DNA of 64,000 nt from Candidatus Ferrigenium altingense (GCA_020621985.1 JAHRYS010000001.1:124001-188000); one strand, 5' to 3'. Shown: positions 35,600 to 44,115, numbered from the stretch's first letter. The notes: generated by a model from the letters alone, not told the origin. Translations and numbers: made by a program.

Positions 35600-37570
35600 A
35601 TGGAAAACACACTCTCGCTCGTCCTTATCCTGCTTGCTACCGCGGTACTGGTGGTGGTGCTGTGCCGCATCCTGCATTTGCCGGTGATGCTGGGTTATCT
35701 GGTGGTCGGCATCCTGATCGGCCCGCATGCGTTGGCGTGGATGCCCGATGCGGCGGGAACGCAGCATCTTGCCGAGTTTGGCGTGGTGTTCCTGATGTTC
35801 AGCATCGGCCTGGAATTCAGTTTGACGCGCTTGACGGCGATGAAGCGCACGGTGTTCGGTTTGGGCGGCGCGCAGGTGATCGCCACCATATTGCTGGTGA
35901 TGGCGGTCGCGGCACTGTTCGGGCTGGACTGGCGCGCGGGGCTGGCTTTGGGCGGTGTATTGGCGATGTCTTCCACCGCGATTGTCAGCAAGATGCTGGT
36001 CGAGCGCGCCGAGCTGAATCTGCCATACGGCCAGCAGATGATGGGCGTGCTGCTGTTTCAGGATCTCGCCGTGGTTCCGCTGCTGATCATCATTCCCGCG
36101 CTGGCCTCGAACCCCGACGATCTTTCGTCCACGCTGGCCTTCGCGGCGCTCAAGGCAGTCGCGGTGCTGCTGGTGCTGCTGGTGTTCGGGCAGCATGTCA
36201 TGCGGCCGTGGTTCCACGTCGTGGCGCGGCAGAAATCCTCCGAATTGTTCATGCTCAACGTGCTGCTGATCACGCTGGGGCTGGCTTATTTCACCGAGCT
36301 GGCGGGCTTGTCGCTGGCGCTGGGCGCGTTTGTCGCGGGTATGCTGATTTCCGAAACCGAATACCGCTATCAGGTGGAAGAAGACATCAAACCGTTCCGC
36401 GACGTGCTGCTCGGCCTGTTTTTTGTGACCATCGGCATGAAGCTCGATCTGGGCAGCGTTTTGGCGGATTTCGGCTGGGTAATGCTGGCCTTGCTGGCGC
36501 TGATCCTGCTCAAGGTATTGATCGTGGCCTTGCTCGCGCGCGCCTTCGAGGGGGATTGGGGGGTGGCGCTGCGCAGCGCGATCGGTCTGGCGCAGGCCGG
36601 CGAATTCGGTTTCGTGCTGCTGACGCTGGCGGACGGCGCGCACTTGCTCAACGATGCGACCATGCAAATCACGTTGGCGGCGATGCTGCTTTCCATGCTG
36701 GCGGCGCCCTTCCTGATCCAGCACGGCGAGGCGATTGCGCGGCGTTTTTCCGCCGCCGAATGGACCCACCGCGCGATGCAGATGCACCAGATCGCCATTC
36801 AAAGCATGAGCAGCAGCGGGCATATCATCATTTGCGGCTATGGGCGCAGCGGGCAGACGCTGGCCAGCTTTCTGGAAGAGGAGAAGCTGAGCTTTATCGC
36901 GCTGGATCTCGATTCGCGTCGCGTGCGCGAAGCCGCTGCCGCGAAGAAAAGCGTGGTGTACGGGGATGCCGCCAAGCGCGAAGTCCTGATGGCCGCCGGG
37001 CTGATGCGCGCCAAGGCTTTGGTCATTTCCTACAAAGACAAGCATTCCGCGCTGGCGATCCTTCGCCATGTCAAGGAGCTGCGCCCCGATTTGCCGGTCG
37101 TGGTGCGCACCACCGACGACACCCATGTGGAAGCGTTGAAGGAAGCAGGCGCGGCGGAAGTGGTCGCCGAAGTGCTGGAGGGCAGCGTGATGCTCGCCTC
37201 GCAAACCCTGCTGATGGCGGGGGTGCCGCTGAACCGCGTGATCCGCCGCGTCCAGGAAAGCCGCGCGCGCCGCTATGCGGTGTTCAGCGGCTATTTGCGC
37301 ACACCACAATACGAAGTCGGTGAGGCAACCGACCGTTTGCAGCAGCGTTTTTTGAGCGTGTTGCTCAAGGAAGATTCCGTCGCGGTAGGCAAACAATTGC
37401 GCGAGGTTGGCCTGGATGCCTTGAACGTCGAAGTGAACGCGGTGCGCCGCCACGGTGTGCGCGGTGCGCAGCCAAGCAAAGAAATGCGGCTTCAGGCAGG
37501 CGATGTGCTGGTGCTGCTGGGGTTGCCGGAAGCGTTGCAGCAGGCGGAGGAAAAGCTGCATAAAGGGTAG
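35600..37570 (+). CDS. Monovalent cation:proton antiporter-2 (KefB/KefC-like) with TrkA domains
   Basis: A 656-residue protein of the CPA2 family: about 12 membrane helices to residue 390 (GYLVVGILIGPHALAW, then SSTAIVSKMLVER and QDLAVVPLLII, with the GLAQAGEFGFVLL pore region), then a TrkA-N nucleotide-binding domain (IIICGYGRSGQTLASFL, GxGxxG) and a TrkA-C domain. Such proteins exchange potassium or sodium for protons and are gated by nucleotides or glutathione adducts. The start is ATG 35600 with AGGG close upstream; an earlier in-frame start at 35513 adds 29 residues without similarity. No KefF/KefG ancillary gene is adjacent. Confidence 0.9.
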   Translation: MENTLSLVLILLATAVLVVVLCRILHLPVMLGYLVVGILIGPHALAWMPDAAGTQHLAEFGVVFLMFSIGLEFSLTRLTAMKRTVFGLGGAQVIATILLVMAVAALFGLDWRAGLALGGVLAMSSTAIVSKMLVERAELNLPYGQQMMGVLLFQDLAVVPLLIIIPALASNPDDLSSTLAFAALKAVAVLLVLLVFGQHVMRPWFHVVARQKSSELFMLNVLLITLGLAYFTELAGLSLALGAFVAGMLISETEYRYQVEEDIKPFRDVLLGLFFVTIGMKLDLGSVLADFGWVMLALLALILLKVLIVALLARAFEGDWGVALRSAIGLAQAGEFGFVLLTLADGAHLLNDATMQITLAAMLLSMLAAPFLIQHGEAIARRFSAAEWTHRAMQMHQIAIQSMSSSGHIIICGYGRSGQTLASFLEEEKLSFIALDLDSRRVREAAAAKKSVVYGDAAKREVLMAAGLMRAKALVISYKDKHSALAILRHVKELRPDLPVVVRTTDDTHVEALKEAGAAEVVAEVLEGSVMLASQTLLMAGVPLNRVIRRVQESRARRYAVFSGYLRTPQYEVGEATDRLQQRFLSVLLKEDSVAVGKQLREVGLDALNVEVNAVRRHGVRGAQPSKEMRLQAGDVLVLLGLPEALQQAEEKLHKG

Positions 37571-37613
37571 CGGAAACTAAGGCGCGCCAGCCCTGCATCG
37601 CCGGGATAACTAC

Positions 37614-37640
37614 AATAAAAAAAGCCCGCCGAAGCGGGCT
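37614..37640 (-). terminator. Terminator for the pseudopilin gene
   Basis: On the minus strand: AGCCCGC-TTCG-GCGGGCT followed by seven T. It lies 24 bases after the pseudopilin stop codon; on the plus strand the stem is preceded by A-run, so it may also help end the antiporter transcript. Confidence 0.88.
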
Positions 37641-37663
37641 TGAATGTCACGCCGGGTAATTCA

Positions 37664-38347
37664 TTAAACGCCCATGCACACTGTGTATGGTGTTGCATCA
37701 TCAATGACTGTTGTTGCTATGGCGTTTGCGGGTACGGCGGCTGGGTGAACTGCGTCCGCCATGACCATCATGGAGCCAGTCGCGGTGTTGCCATCATCCA
37801 GCGTGACGTCCAACTGCTTGGCAGATTTTCCAAGAATCCCGCCAGAGCAGATGATGTGCGAGCCCCTCAATCCAGTGATGGGCAGATTGGTTGCGGTTCC
37901 ATTGGTAATGCCGATTCTTCCTCCCACCGTATTCGTAGGCAGATAGGTGGTAAGGTTGACGACGGTCTCGCCCGGCGCAAGCCCGGCGAGGCGTGCATGC
38001 TGCCAGAATGCTACCGATTCATCAGTGGTCGTCATGGAATCCCACATCCCGTTGATGACGCCGTTACCCGTGGGGCCGGTGGTTGCCATACAGGTGGCGA
38101 TGGGCGCGGTGGTACACACGGTTCCAAGGTGGGTGTTTACGTTGGCATCATCCCCCGGCAGCGCCTTGAATTTGTCCTGATAACCGTAGATGAATACCGG
38201 GGCATTCTTGAAATCCGCAGCAAGGTTCTTGACCCTGGCGCTGTTGATGAGCTCCTGCCCCTTCAGCACGCCGCCGAGCAGCAGGCCGATAATGACCAGC
38301 ACGATGGCGATTTCGATCAGGGTAAAGCCGGATTGATGGCGTTTCAT
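37664..38347 (-). CDS. Type IV pilin-like / pseudopilin protein
   Basis: A 227-residue protein with a class III prepilin signal: short basic leader MKRHQSG, cleavage before FTLIE, then a hydrophobic helix (IAIVLVIIGLLLGG) and a C-terminal globular domain with four cysteines (VCTTAPIATC pair; ICSGG; TVCMGV). PilD (12629-13498) should cleave it. Extra charged helix KGQELINSARVKNLAADFK is typical of a betaproteobacterial pseudopilin group with unknown partner genes. ATG at 38347 is preceded by GGGAGGG, which decides the start. It is monocistronic. Confidence 0.88.
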   Translation of the reverse strand: MKRHQSGFTLIEIAIVLVIIGLLLGGVLKGQELINSARVKNLAADFKNAPVFIYGYQDKFKALPGDDANVNTHLGTVCTTAPIATCMATTGPTGNGVINGMWDSMTTTDESVAFWQHARLAGLAPGETVVNLTTYLPTNTVGGRIGITNGTATNLPITGLRGSHIICSGGILGKSAKQLDVTLDDGNTATGSMMVMADAVHPAAVPANAIATTVIDDATPYTVCMGV

Positions 38348-38659
38348 GATGGTGCCCTCCCAATCAGATTTTGGATGCCGCGCCAAGGTTGCAGCAAATG
38401 CCGCATCAATGGTGTGATGGACTGCCTGTCTTTGAAGTAAATCCGGCCTTGCAAGGGCTTGTGTCTGAATTATGGGGCATTGTTCAAATTTGGACAATCA
38501 TGAAGTGGCCTTGCGGGCTGAAATGGCCATCACGCCGCTTGATGACGCAACACTTCGGGGTTGTGCCTGGCGATGTTGGTCAGCGTGCGCGCCGCGCCGG
38601 ATGGTTGTTTGCGGCCTTTTGCTAACCGTTTTTTAATCGTTGCTAGTTGCATATGCCAA
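38348..38659. other. Intergenic stretch upstream of the pseudopilin gene
   Basis: About 310 bases without a supported gene. It must contain the pseudopilin promoter on the minus strand. I looked for a sigma54 site (GG-N10-GC) as used by many pilin genes and found no convincing one. A small dyad CCTTGCAAGG is present near 38451. Otherwise nothing seen. Confidence 0.5.
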
Positions 38660-38863
38660 TCAGGCTGCCGCCAGCATTTCAAATGCCATTTCACGGGGGT
38701 TGTCCGTGCGACGGCTTACATCGAGAATCTCGATGCCCAGCACTCGTCCGCCATCGTCGTAATCCAGCACTACACCCTCGCGTACTTCATCGCTATCAGC
38801 GATAGTGCCAGAGGCAAGCCGAATGTACATTGCATCAGCTTGCGCATCATATTCAACCTTCAT
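38660..38863 (-). CDS. DUF2283 family protein (antitoxin-like)
   Basis: A 67-residue DUF2283 protein with the family pattern YDAQADAMYIRLASG, then VVLDYDDGGRVLGIEILDVSRR. DUF2283 proteins are small beta-rich proteins usually encoded just after a DUF4258 gene, in pairs that resemble toxin-antitoxin modules. The ATG at 38863 is preceded by GGAGG six bases upstream and is preferred to the ATG four codons earlier, which forms part of that site. The start overlaps the end of the DUF4258 frame by 11 bases. Confidence 0.85.
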   Translation of the reverse strand: MKVEYDAQADAMYIRLASGTIADSDEVREGVVLDYDDGGRVLGIEILDVSRRTDNPREMAFEMLAAA

Positions 38864-39103
38864 GGCAACCTCCATATTTAGAAACCTTGCTGGTAAGCAT
38901 TACGGTTAAAACAAAATTATCCTCAATAATGACGCGCAGTAACCACGGCTTGCCGTCACGCAAAAAACCGACTGATGAATATCTCGTCCATAATTACCCA
39001 CAGACTTTTGTTGTGGGTATTCCAACACCAACTGCAACCAGTCAGCGGGAACATTGCGCTCGGCAATGCGAGCCCGAGCATGTAGAGTCAAGCAGAAATT
39101 CAT
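38853..39103 (-). pseudogene. DUF4258 family protein with a -1 frameshift at a T6 run
   Basis: The first frame (ATG 39103) gives MNFCLTLHARARIAERNVP and goes on to GRDIHQSVF, the DUF4258 N-terminal half, then soon ends at 38906. After the T6 run (A6 at 38962-38967 on the plus strand), a -1 shift continues as LRDGKPWLLRVIIEDN and VLTVMLTSKVSKYG, exactly the missing DUF4258 C-terminus, to a TGA at 38853-38855 that overlaps the DUF2283 start. Joined length would be 83 residues. It may be a recent pseudogene, a sequencing error, or a slippage-expressed gene. Downstream coupling to DUF2283 is intact. Confidence 0.75.
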
Positions 39104-39190
39104 GGATTATTATATGACATTTGGCGGCCAAGATTAGAGATTGGATAAATTCCCTTTGTTGCAAAAAAACCACACTTCCCACATAAACTT

Positions 39191-39218
39191 TTGACAGCTC
39201 TTCCCCCCTCTCTATACA
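39191..39218 (+). promoter_or_regulatory. Sigma70 promoter of the Cyc2-like gene
   Basis: A perfect TTGACA at 39191-39196, 16 bases of spacer, then TATACA at 39213-39218. It leaves a leader of about 78 bases that can form AGTGGT/ACCACT pairing near 39229-39257, and ends with AAAGGA eight bases before the ATG. The quality of the signals suggests strong expression. Confidence 0.72.
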
Positions 39219-39303
39219 GTCCGTCCCAGTGGTAGCAGGGGGGTTTTGTCACCACTTCGAGTCGTACACATTAAACTAACTTTTCTTTTAAAGGAAAAAC
39301 ACA

Positions 39304-40614
39304 ATGAAGAAAATCGTTCTCTCTCTGGCAGGCGTGTTGGCAGCAACCGCATTTGCCCCAGAAGCAATGGCTCTGCCAGCATTTGCACGTCAAACCGGCA
39401 TGGCTTGTACCGCTTGCCACTTCCAGCATTTCCCGGTGCTGAATTCGTTCGGCCGCGCTTTCCGCGCATCCGGCTACACCATGGTTGGTTCGCAAGGCAA
39501 GGTGGAAGGCGAGCACCTGTCGATTCCTGACACGCTGAATGCTTCCCTGTTGCTGAAGGCGCGTTATCAAAAAACCAGCGGTTCCGATGCAGCTGGCGCG
39601 ATTTCCGGCGTTACCGCCAATGGTGGTCAATGGCAGCTGCCTGACGAATTCGCCATTATTTTTGGTGGACGCATCGGTGAAAATGTTGGTTTCATGGCAG
39701 AAGTGGCCGGTAACGGTGCTCCTAACGCCAATACCAATGCCAATTCTCCAACATTGGGCGGCCTCAAGATGCCTTTCATCTATGATATTGGCGCTGCAAA
39801 GATCGGCGTGACCCCGTTCCTGACCGATTCGCAAGGTGCATCTTACGGCTACGAACAAGCCAGCGGCGGCCAAGTACGTGCCTCGCGTTGGTCTGAAGAT
39901 CGCAATGCCACATCCGCGCATAATTTCGTGGGTATCGCCTCTGGCGCAGCGACTGGCTTGGCATTCAGTGCATCCAATGATATGGGCTATGTCGCTTTAA
40001 CGCGCTTCACGCCAAATCATACGATGAACCAGGGCTTGAACGGTGGCGTGCAGATGAAATCCAATCTGCTCCGTATTGCCGCTACTCCAACAGTGGGCGA
40101 TTGGACAATGCTGGTTGGTGGCTCGTTCTATAGCGGCTCCAACTATGTTGCTGTAGCTGCCGCACCAGTTGCTGCCAATTTGCGCGAAACCAAAGCTACT
40201 GCACTTGACTTGCAAGCGCAAGGGCAACTGGGCGGCAAGGATATCAGCTTCTATGCAAACTATGCCAAGGTTCCTGGCTCGGCAGTGGGTGCAACTGCAA
40301 ACCTTTGGAATGCAGCTGTAACCGACGAAAAGGCCTTTGTTATCGCGGCTGATTACAGCGTGATCCCGCATGTGTTGTCCCTCGCAGCCTCATACCGTTC
40401 TGCCAATGATGGCGGCGCAGTGGGCGTTCCTGACAAGAACAATGCAGTTACTCTGCAAGCCGTCTATGATCTGTACCAGAACGTCGCACTGCACGCAGTT
40501 CATACGATGCAGAGCGGCAGTGCTTATGGCGTAACTGGAACTAGGGCTGCTAACATGTTAGCTGGCGGTGCTGGCAAGAACCTCACCACCTTGATGCTGG
40601 AAGTGGCTTGGTAA
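39304..40614 (+). CDS. Cyc2-like outer-membrane cytochrome-porin
   Basis: A 436-residue exported protein: signal peptide (about 1-23, ending AMA), one heme site CTACH (Cys35, Cys38, His39) within the Cyc2-type block ARQTGMACTACH...FPVLNSFGRAFRASGYTM, then about 390 residues of alternating amphipathic strands ending in a hydrophobic-aromatic strand (LMLEVAW), as expected for an outer-membrane beta barrel. Cyc2 proteins are fused monoheme cytochrome-porins that take electrons from Fe(II) at the cell surface. Length fits. Codon use is less GC-rich than neighbours, which often goes with high expression. Which Cyc2 subgroup it belongs to, and whether iron is its donor, cannot be settled here. Confidence 0.78.
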   Translation: MKKIVLSLAGVLAATAFAPEAMALPAFARQTGMACTACHFQHFPVLNSFGRAFRASGYTMVGSQGKVEGEHLSIPDTLNASLLLKARYQKTSGSDAAGAISGVTANGGQWQLPDEFAIIFGGRIGENVGFMAEVAGNGAPNANTNANSPTLGGLKMPFIYDIGAAKIGVTPFLTDSQGASYGYEQASGGQVRASRWSEDRNATSAHNFVGIASGAATGLAFSASNDMGYVALTRFTPNHTMNQGLNGGVQMKSNLLRIAATPTVGDWTMLVGGSFYSGSNYVAVAAAPVAANLRETKATALDLQAQGQLGGKDISFYANYAKVPGSAVGATANLWNAAVTDEKAFVIAADYSVIPHVLSLAASYRSANDGGAVGVPDKNNAVTLQAVYDLYQNVALHAVHTMQSGSAYGVTGTRAANMLAGGAGKNLTTLMLEVAW

Positions 40615-40630
40615 GTCAAAGCTTGTATAG

Positions 40631-40658
40631 GATGGGTTGAGCGCAAGCGATACCCATC
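40631..40658. repeat. REP-like hairpin after the Cyc2-like gene
   Basis: GATGGGTT-GAGCGCAAGCGA-TACCCATC: eight-base arms with one bulge around a GCGCAAGC loop. A repeat type common in betaproteobacteria. It precedes the real terminator. Confidence 0.6.
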
Positions 40659-40689
40659 AACAAAAGCTGAAAGGCTGTTGATGTAACGA

Positions 40690-40720
40690 ACAGGGGAGAC
40701 TTCGGTCTCCCCTGTTTTTT
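40690..40720 (+). terminator. Strong terminator after the Cyc2-like gene
   Basis: ACAGGGGAGAC-TTCG-GTCTCCCCTGT followed by TTTTT. Perfect 11-base stem with a stable TTCG loop. Confidence 0.93.
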
Positions 40721-40747
40721 GCGCTTGCAACAATTATTGGGTAATAC

Positions 40748-41552
40748 GGGACAGACCACGGTTATTAATTTCTGCTAGACTGCACCGCTCCTTAGGACGA
40801 AAACGGAGTTCACCATGCCTCGCCGTGCCCGCATTGCGCTGCCGAATGTCCCCATTCATCTCATCCAGCGGGGCAATAACCGCCAACCTTGTTTTTTCGC
40901 CAATGAAGATTATCGCCGCTACCTGGATTGGCTGGCTGAGTGCGCCAGCAAGACTGGCTGCCAGATTCATGCTTATGTGTTGATGACGAATCATGTGCAT
41001 TTGTTGCTTTCTTCCGACCGCGCGGGCGCCGGTGGGGCTTTGATGAAGTTGTTGGGGCAGCGTTATGTGCAGTATGTGAACCGTGCCTATCAGCGTAGCG
41101 GGACATTGTGGGAGGGGCGCTTTCGCTCGTGTCCCGTGCAGGAGGAAAGCTACTTGCTGGGGTGTCAGCGTTATATCGAGTTGAATCCGGTGCGGGCGAG
41201 CATGGTGACGCATCCGGCAGATTATCGGTGGTCAAGCTATCGCGCCAATGCGCAGGGCGAGGCGGATCCGTTGGTGCAGCCGCATCCGCTATATGCCGCG
41301 CTGGGAAGCGATGCGGCTACCCGGCAAACAGCTTACCGCGAGTTGTTTCGCTATGAGTTAGAGCCCGGTATGGCGGATGAGATTCGTCGCGCGACCAATG
41401 GCAATTTCGCGCTGGGTGGTGAACGTTTTGCAGCACAGGTGGCGGAGATGATCGGCAGGCGGGTAGTGCCGGGGCAGTCGGGGCGACCGCGCAAATTGGT
41501 GGCGACGCAGTCTGGCGAGTTGCTTTTAGGGTAGAAAACCGTGGTCTGTCCC
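40748..41552. mobile_element. RAYT unit flanked by inverted REP sequences
   Basis: GGGACAGACCACGGTT at 40748-40763 and its exact reverse complement at 41537-41552 bracket a single transposase gene. This is the usual structure of REP-associated tyrosine transposase loci; the repeats are the enzyme's recognition sequences. A cysC remnant starts just after the right repeat. Confidence 0.8.
40815..41534 (+). CDS. REP-associated tyrosine transposase (RAYT, IS200-like)
   Basis: A 239-residue Y1_Tnp protein. The HUH motif appears as TNHVHLLL (about residue 56-63) and the catalytic tyrosine in YIELNPVRA (about 119-127), with the family start PRRARIALPNVPIHLIQRGNN. RAYTs nick and join single-stranded REP hairpins and are usually domesticated single-copy genes rather than active insertion sequences. 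ACGGAG precedes the ATG. The protein appears intact. REP-like ends lie on both sides within 60 bases. Confidence 0.9.
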   Translation: MPRRARIALPNVPIHLIQRGNNRQPCFFANEDYRRYLDWLAECASKTGCQIHAYVLMTNHVHLLLSSDRAGAGGALMKLLGQRYVQYVNRAYQRSGTLWEGRFRSCPVQEESYLLGCQRYIELNPVRASMVTHPADYRWSSYRANAQGEADPLVQPHPLYAALGSDAATRQTAYRELFRYELEPGMADEIRRATNGNFALGGERFAAQVAEMIGRRVVPGQSGRPRKLVATQSGELLLG

Positions 41553-41558
41553 CTGTTC

Positions 41559-41741
41559 CCCTGCGATGTGAAAGGGCTTTATCAGCGCGCACGTTCAGGC
41601 GAGATTGCCGATTTCACCGGGGTCAGCGCACCTTACGAACCGCCGGGAAACCCGATGGTGACCATCGATACCAGCTTAACCGCCTTGGATGTTGCTTCTG
41701 CGCGACTGGCGCAAATGTTGATGCCGCGCTTGCGGTTCTGA
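41559..41741 (+). pseudogene. C-terminal remnant of adenylylsulfate kinase
   Basis: The frame reads [20 protein letters not shown], then [16 protein letters not shown] and ends at TGA 41739-41741 after about 60 residues. This is the C-terminal third of APS kinase (CysC or the kinase part of CysNC), which has the conserved KGLYxxARxGxIxxFTG and YExPxNP motifs. The ATP-binding N-terminal part is missing; instead the RAYT repeat end abuts it. I call it a truncated gene fragment that is not functional. Confidence 0.75.
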
Positions 41742-41848
41742 TGCGACCAGATACCCTGTGTCGGAAAATCCAACAGCATGGCCGGCGGCTAGCGCTTCTC
41801 ATCGTTGACCGGCCTAAAATTTCTCCTGCTTCCCATTGCATCGCTCGT

Positions 41849-41865
41849 GTTTACTTGCGGTAAAC
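41849..41865. promoter_or_regulatory. Dyad in the leader of the HDOD-GGDEF gene
   Basis: GTTTAC-TTGCG-GTAAAC, a perfect six-base inverted repeat 26 bases before the start codon. Could be an operator or part of a promoter; role unknown. Confidence 0.4.
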
Positions 41866-41890
41866 TGTCGGGAAATTAGGGAGTCATTTG

Positions 41891-43822
41891 ATGGATGTCG
41901 CCGAAAGCCCAATACTGTCCCGCCTGAAAATCGGCAATCGCCTGCCCACGCCGAAAGGGGTGGCGTTGGAGGTGATTAACCTGACGCAGCGCGAGGATGC
42001 TTCCAATCACGATATTGTCCGGATGATCAGCGCCGATCCGGCGTTGAGCGCGCGGGTCATCAAGGCGGCCAATGTGCTGCTTACCAATCCTTCCAGGCCG
42101 ATTGCCACTATCGCCGATGCGGTGACGGTACTGGGGGTGCGCGCGTTGCGCCAGCTGGTGCTGGGCATCGCGCTGATCGTGGATTATCGCCACGGCCCCT
42201 GCAAGCAATTCAATTATCCGCATTTCTGGACACATTCGCTGTTGGCCGGCATCGCCGCGAAGCATCTGGCGGCGCGCGCGCGGTTGGCCGTTGCCGAGGA
42301 AATTTTTGTGCTGGGCCTGCTCGGCAATATCGGGCAACTGGCCTTGGCCACGGCATACCCGGATGAATATGGCGATGTGCTCGAACAGGCGAAGGGCAAG
42401 GCGCTGGATGAGCTATGCCGGCAGGAGCAGGATAAATTCGATTGCGATCAGGCAGAGTTGAGCGAGGCGATACTCGCCGATATGCATTTCCCCAAGATTT
42501 TCCAGGCGCTGGTGCGTGATTTCCGGCAGCCCGAACTCAGTAAAATGGTCGAGGGTACGCGCGAGTGGCGCTTGTTGCATTTGTTGCATGTGGCATCGCT
42601 GCTGGCGGACGCATGTCTGGCAAGCCCCGCAGAACGCGGCAAGCTGGTGGCAAAACTAAGGCTGCATGCTGCGCGCGTAGCAATCGAGACGGATCATCTC
42701 ATCGAGATCGGCGATGCGTGTGTGCGGGACTGGCTGGAGTGGCTGGAATTGTTGAACATGAAGATGGTTCATATTCCGCAGTTCGCGGAGTTGCTGAACC
42801 AGTCGGATGCGGCAGATGCAGCAAATGCCGCAGTCGAGGTGCCGCAATGGGCGCATGCCGCTCAAGCCAATTACAGGATGCGTGTGCTGCTGGTTGAGGA
42901 GGATCGCGCCATGCGGGTGTTGCTGGAAACCATGCTGAAGGCGGCCGGCCACGAAGTATTGGTAGCGCGCAACGGCGTGGAAGCGATGGGCCTAGTCGAA
43001 CAACACCATCCGCAACTGGTCATTACCGGGTGGACGATGCCGCAGATGGATGGCATTACGCTATGCCGCAAGCTGCGCGAAAACCCCGAACGGCGCAATG
43101 TGTATGTGATTATCCTCACCGTACAGGAGAGCGTGGATAGATTGGTTGAGGCATTCGAGGCGGGCGCGGACGATTACCTGGTCAAGCCGGTTGCGCAAAA
43201 AGTTTTTTTTGCGCGCCTGCGCGCCGCGCAGCGGGTGGTGCAACTGCAAGAGGAATTGGCCTTTGACCGCGAGCAGTTGCTGCGTTTTTCCAAAGACCTG
43301 GCGGCATCCAATGAACGCCTGCAGCGATTGGCATTGACCGATGCGCTGACCGAATTGCCCAACCGCCGTTTTGCGATGGAGCGTCTCGAGCAGGAGTGGG
43401 CCTTGTCCAAGCGCGGCGACCGCACCTTGTCATGCATGATGGTGGATATCGACTACTTTAAACCGATCAATGACAAGTTCGGCCATCCGGCGGGCGACGA
43501 GGCGTTGAAACTTGTCGCCAGCACCCTGCGCCAGTCGGCGCGCACGCAGGATGTGGTGTGCCGCTATGGCGGGGAAGAGTTTGTCGTGATCTGCCCGGAT
43601 ACCGGCATCGATGCGGCTTACCAATGCGCCGAGCGGCTGCGCCTGAACGTGGCCGCGCTGAAGTTCAAGAACCAGGAAGCCGGCATTAGGCTGACTATCA
43701 GCATCGGCGTTGCGGAGAAAAAAGAGGGCGTCGCCTCGATAGAGAAATTGCTGAACCGCGCCGATGAATGCCTGTATGCGGCAAAGCAGGGCGGGCGAAA
43801 CCGGACAGTTGCTGAAAAATAA
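41891..43822 (+). CDS. HDOD-receiver-GGDEF protein, probable diguanylate cyclase
   Basis: A 643-residue cytoplasmic protein. HDOD domain about 1-230, receiver-like domain about 330-450, GGDEF domain about 475-640. The GGDEF site is intact (RYGGEEF, GG at 560-561), with an RxxD inhibitory site RTQD at 551-554, so it should make cyclic di-GMP and be product-inhibited. In the receiver the phospho-acceptor aspartate is replaced by Gly380 (VITGWTMP where VxxDWxMP is expected), so classical phosphorylation is unlikely, although the acidic pair and the KP lysine remain. ATG 41891 follows GGGAG. It lies upstream of flhDC, consistent with a switch between motile and sessile life. Confidence 0.88.
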   Translation: MDVAESPILSRLKIGNRLPTPKGVALEVINLTQREDASNHDIVRMISADPALSARVIKAANVLLTNPSRPIATIADAVTVLGVRALRQLVLGIALIVDYRHGPCKQFNYPHFWTHSLLAGIAAKHLAARARLAVAEEIFVLGLLGNIGQLALATAYPDEYGDVLEQAKGKALDELCRQEQDKFDCDQAELSEAILADMHFPKIFQALVRDFRQPELSKMVEGTREWRLLHLLHVASLLADACLASPAERGKLVAKLRLHAARVAIETDHLIEIGDACVRDWLEWLELLNMKMVHIPQFAELLNQSDAADAANAAVEVPQWAHAAQANYRMRVLLVEEDRAMRVLLETMLKAAGHEVLVARNGVEAMGLVEQHHPQLVITGWTMPQMDGITLCRKLRENPERRNVYVIILTVQESVDRLVEAFEAGADDYLVKPVAQKVFFARLRAAQRVVQLQEELAFDREQLLRFSKDLAASNERLQRLALTDALTELPNRRFAMERLEQEWALSKRGDRTLSCMMVDIDYFKPINDKFGHPAGDEALKLVASTLRQSARTQDVVCRYGGEEFVVICPDTGIDAAYQCAERLRLNVAALKFKNQEAGIRLTISIGVAEKKEGVASIEKLLNRADECLYAAKQGGRNRTVAEK

Positions 43823-43888
43823 CCCGCCCGAGACCGCAATGGCCTGCCCCTGAAAAAATCGGTTGGCCGGTACGTATAAATCAATCGC

Positions 43889-43926
43889 CCCTCCGTTTTT
43901 ACCCAAAGGCGGAGGGTTTGTTTTTG
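43889..43926 (+). terminator. Terminator after the HDOD-GGDEF gene
   Basis: CCCTCCG (43889-43895) pairs with CGGAGGG (43910-43916), followed by TTTGTTTTTG. The rest of the 290-base gap up to flhD is AT-rich; a TTGTGATAAT half-site resembles a CRP half-site but has no good partner, so no operator is called. Confidence 0.82.
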
Positions 43927-44115
43927 TAAGAATTAATCCTACAGCGGCTGTCTTCGGATGCTTACAAAAAAATCAGCAGGCTTCCAATTTTATCCTCACG
44001 CATTGCTTGTGATAATGCGATCGCTGAAGCTCGGCAGGCAGAGTTTGCAAAGCATGAATCGAATGCGCAGCCGGTTCCAGATTATTCGTTCTACACTGGC
44101 CTATAAGGGGGTTAC

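Noticed and set aside
35381..37561. Minus-strand open frame of 726 codons across the antiporter gene
   Set aside because: Gln/His-rich antisense shadow of a clear CPA2 antiporter.
44000..44115. Possible CRP site upstream of flhD
   Set aside because: Only one half-site (TTGTGATAAT) is seen; the second half does not match TCACA at the right distance.
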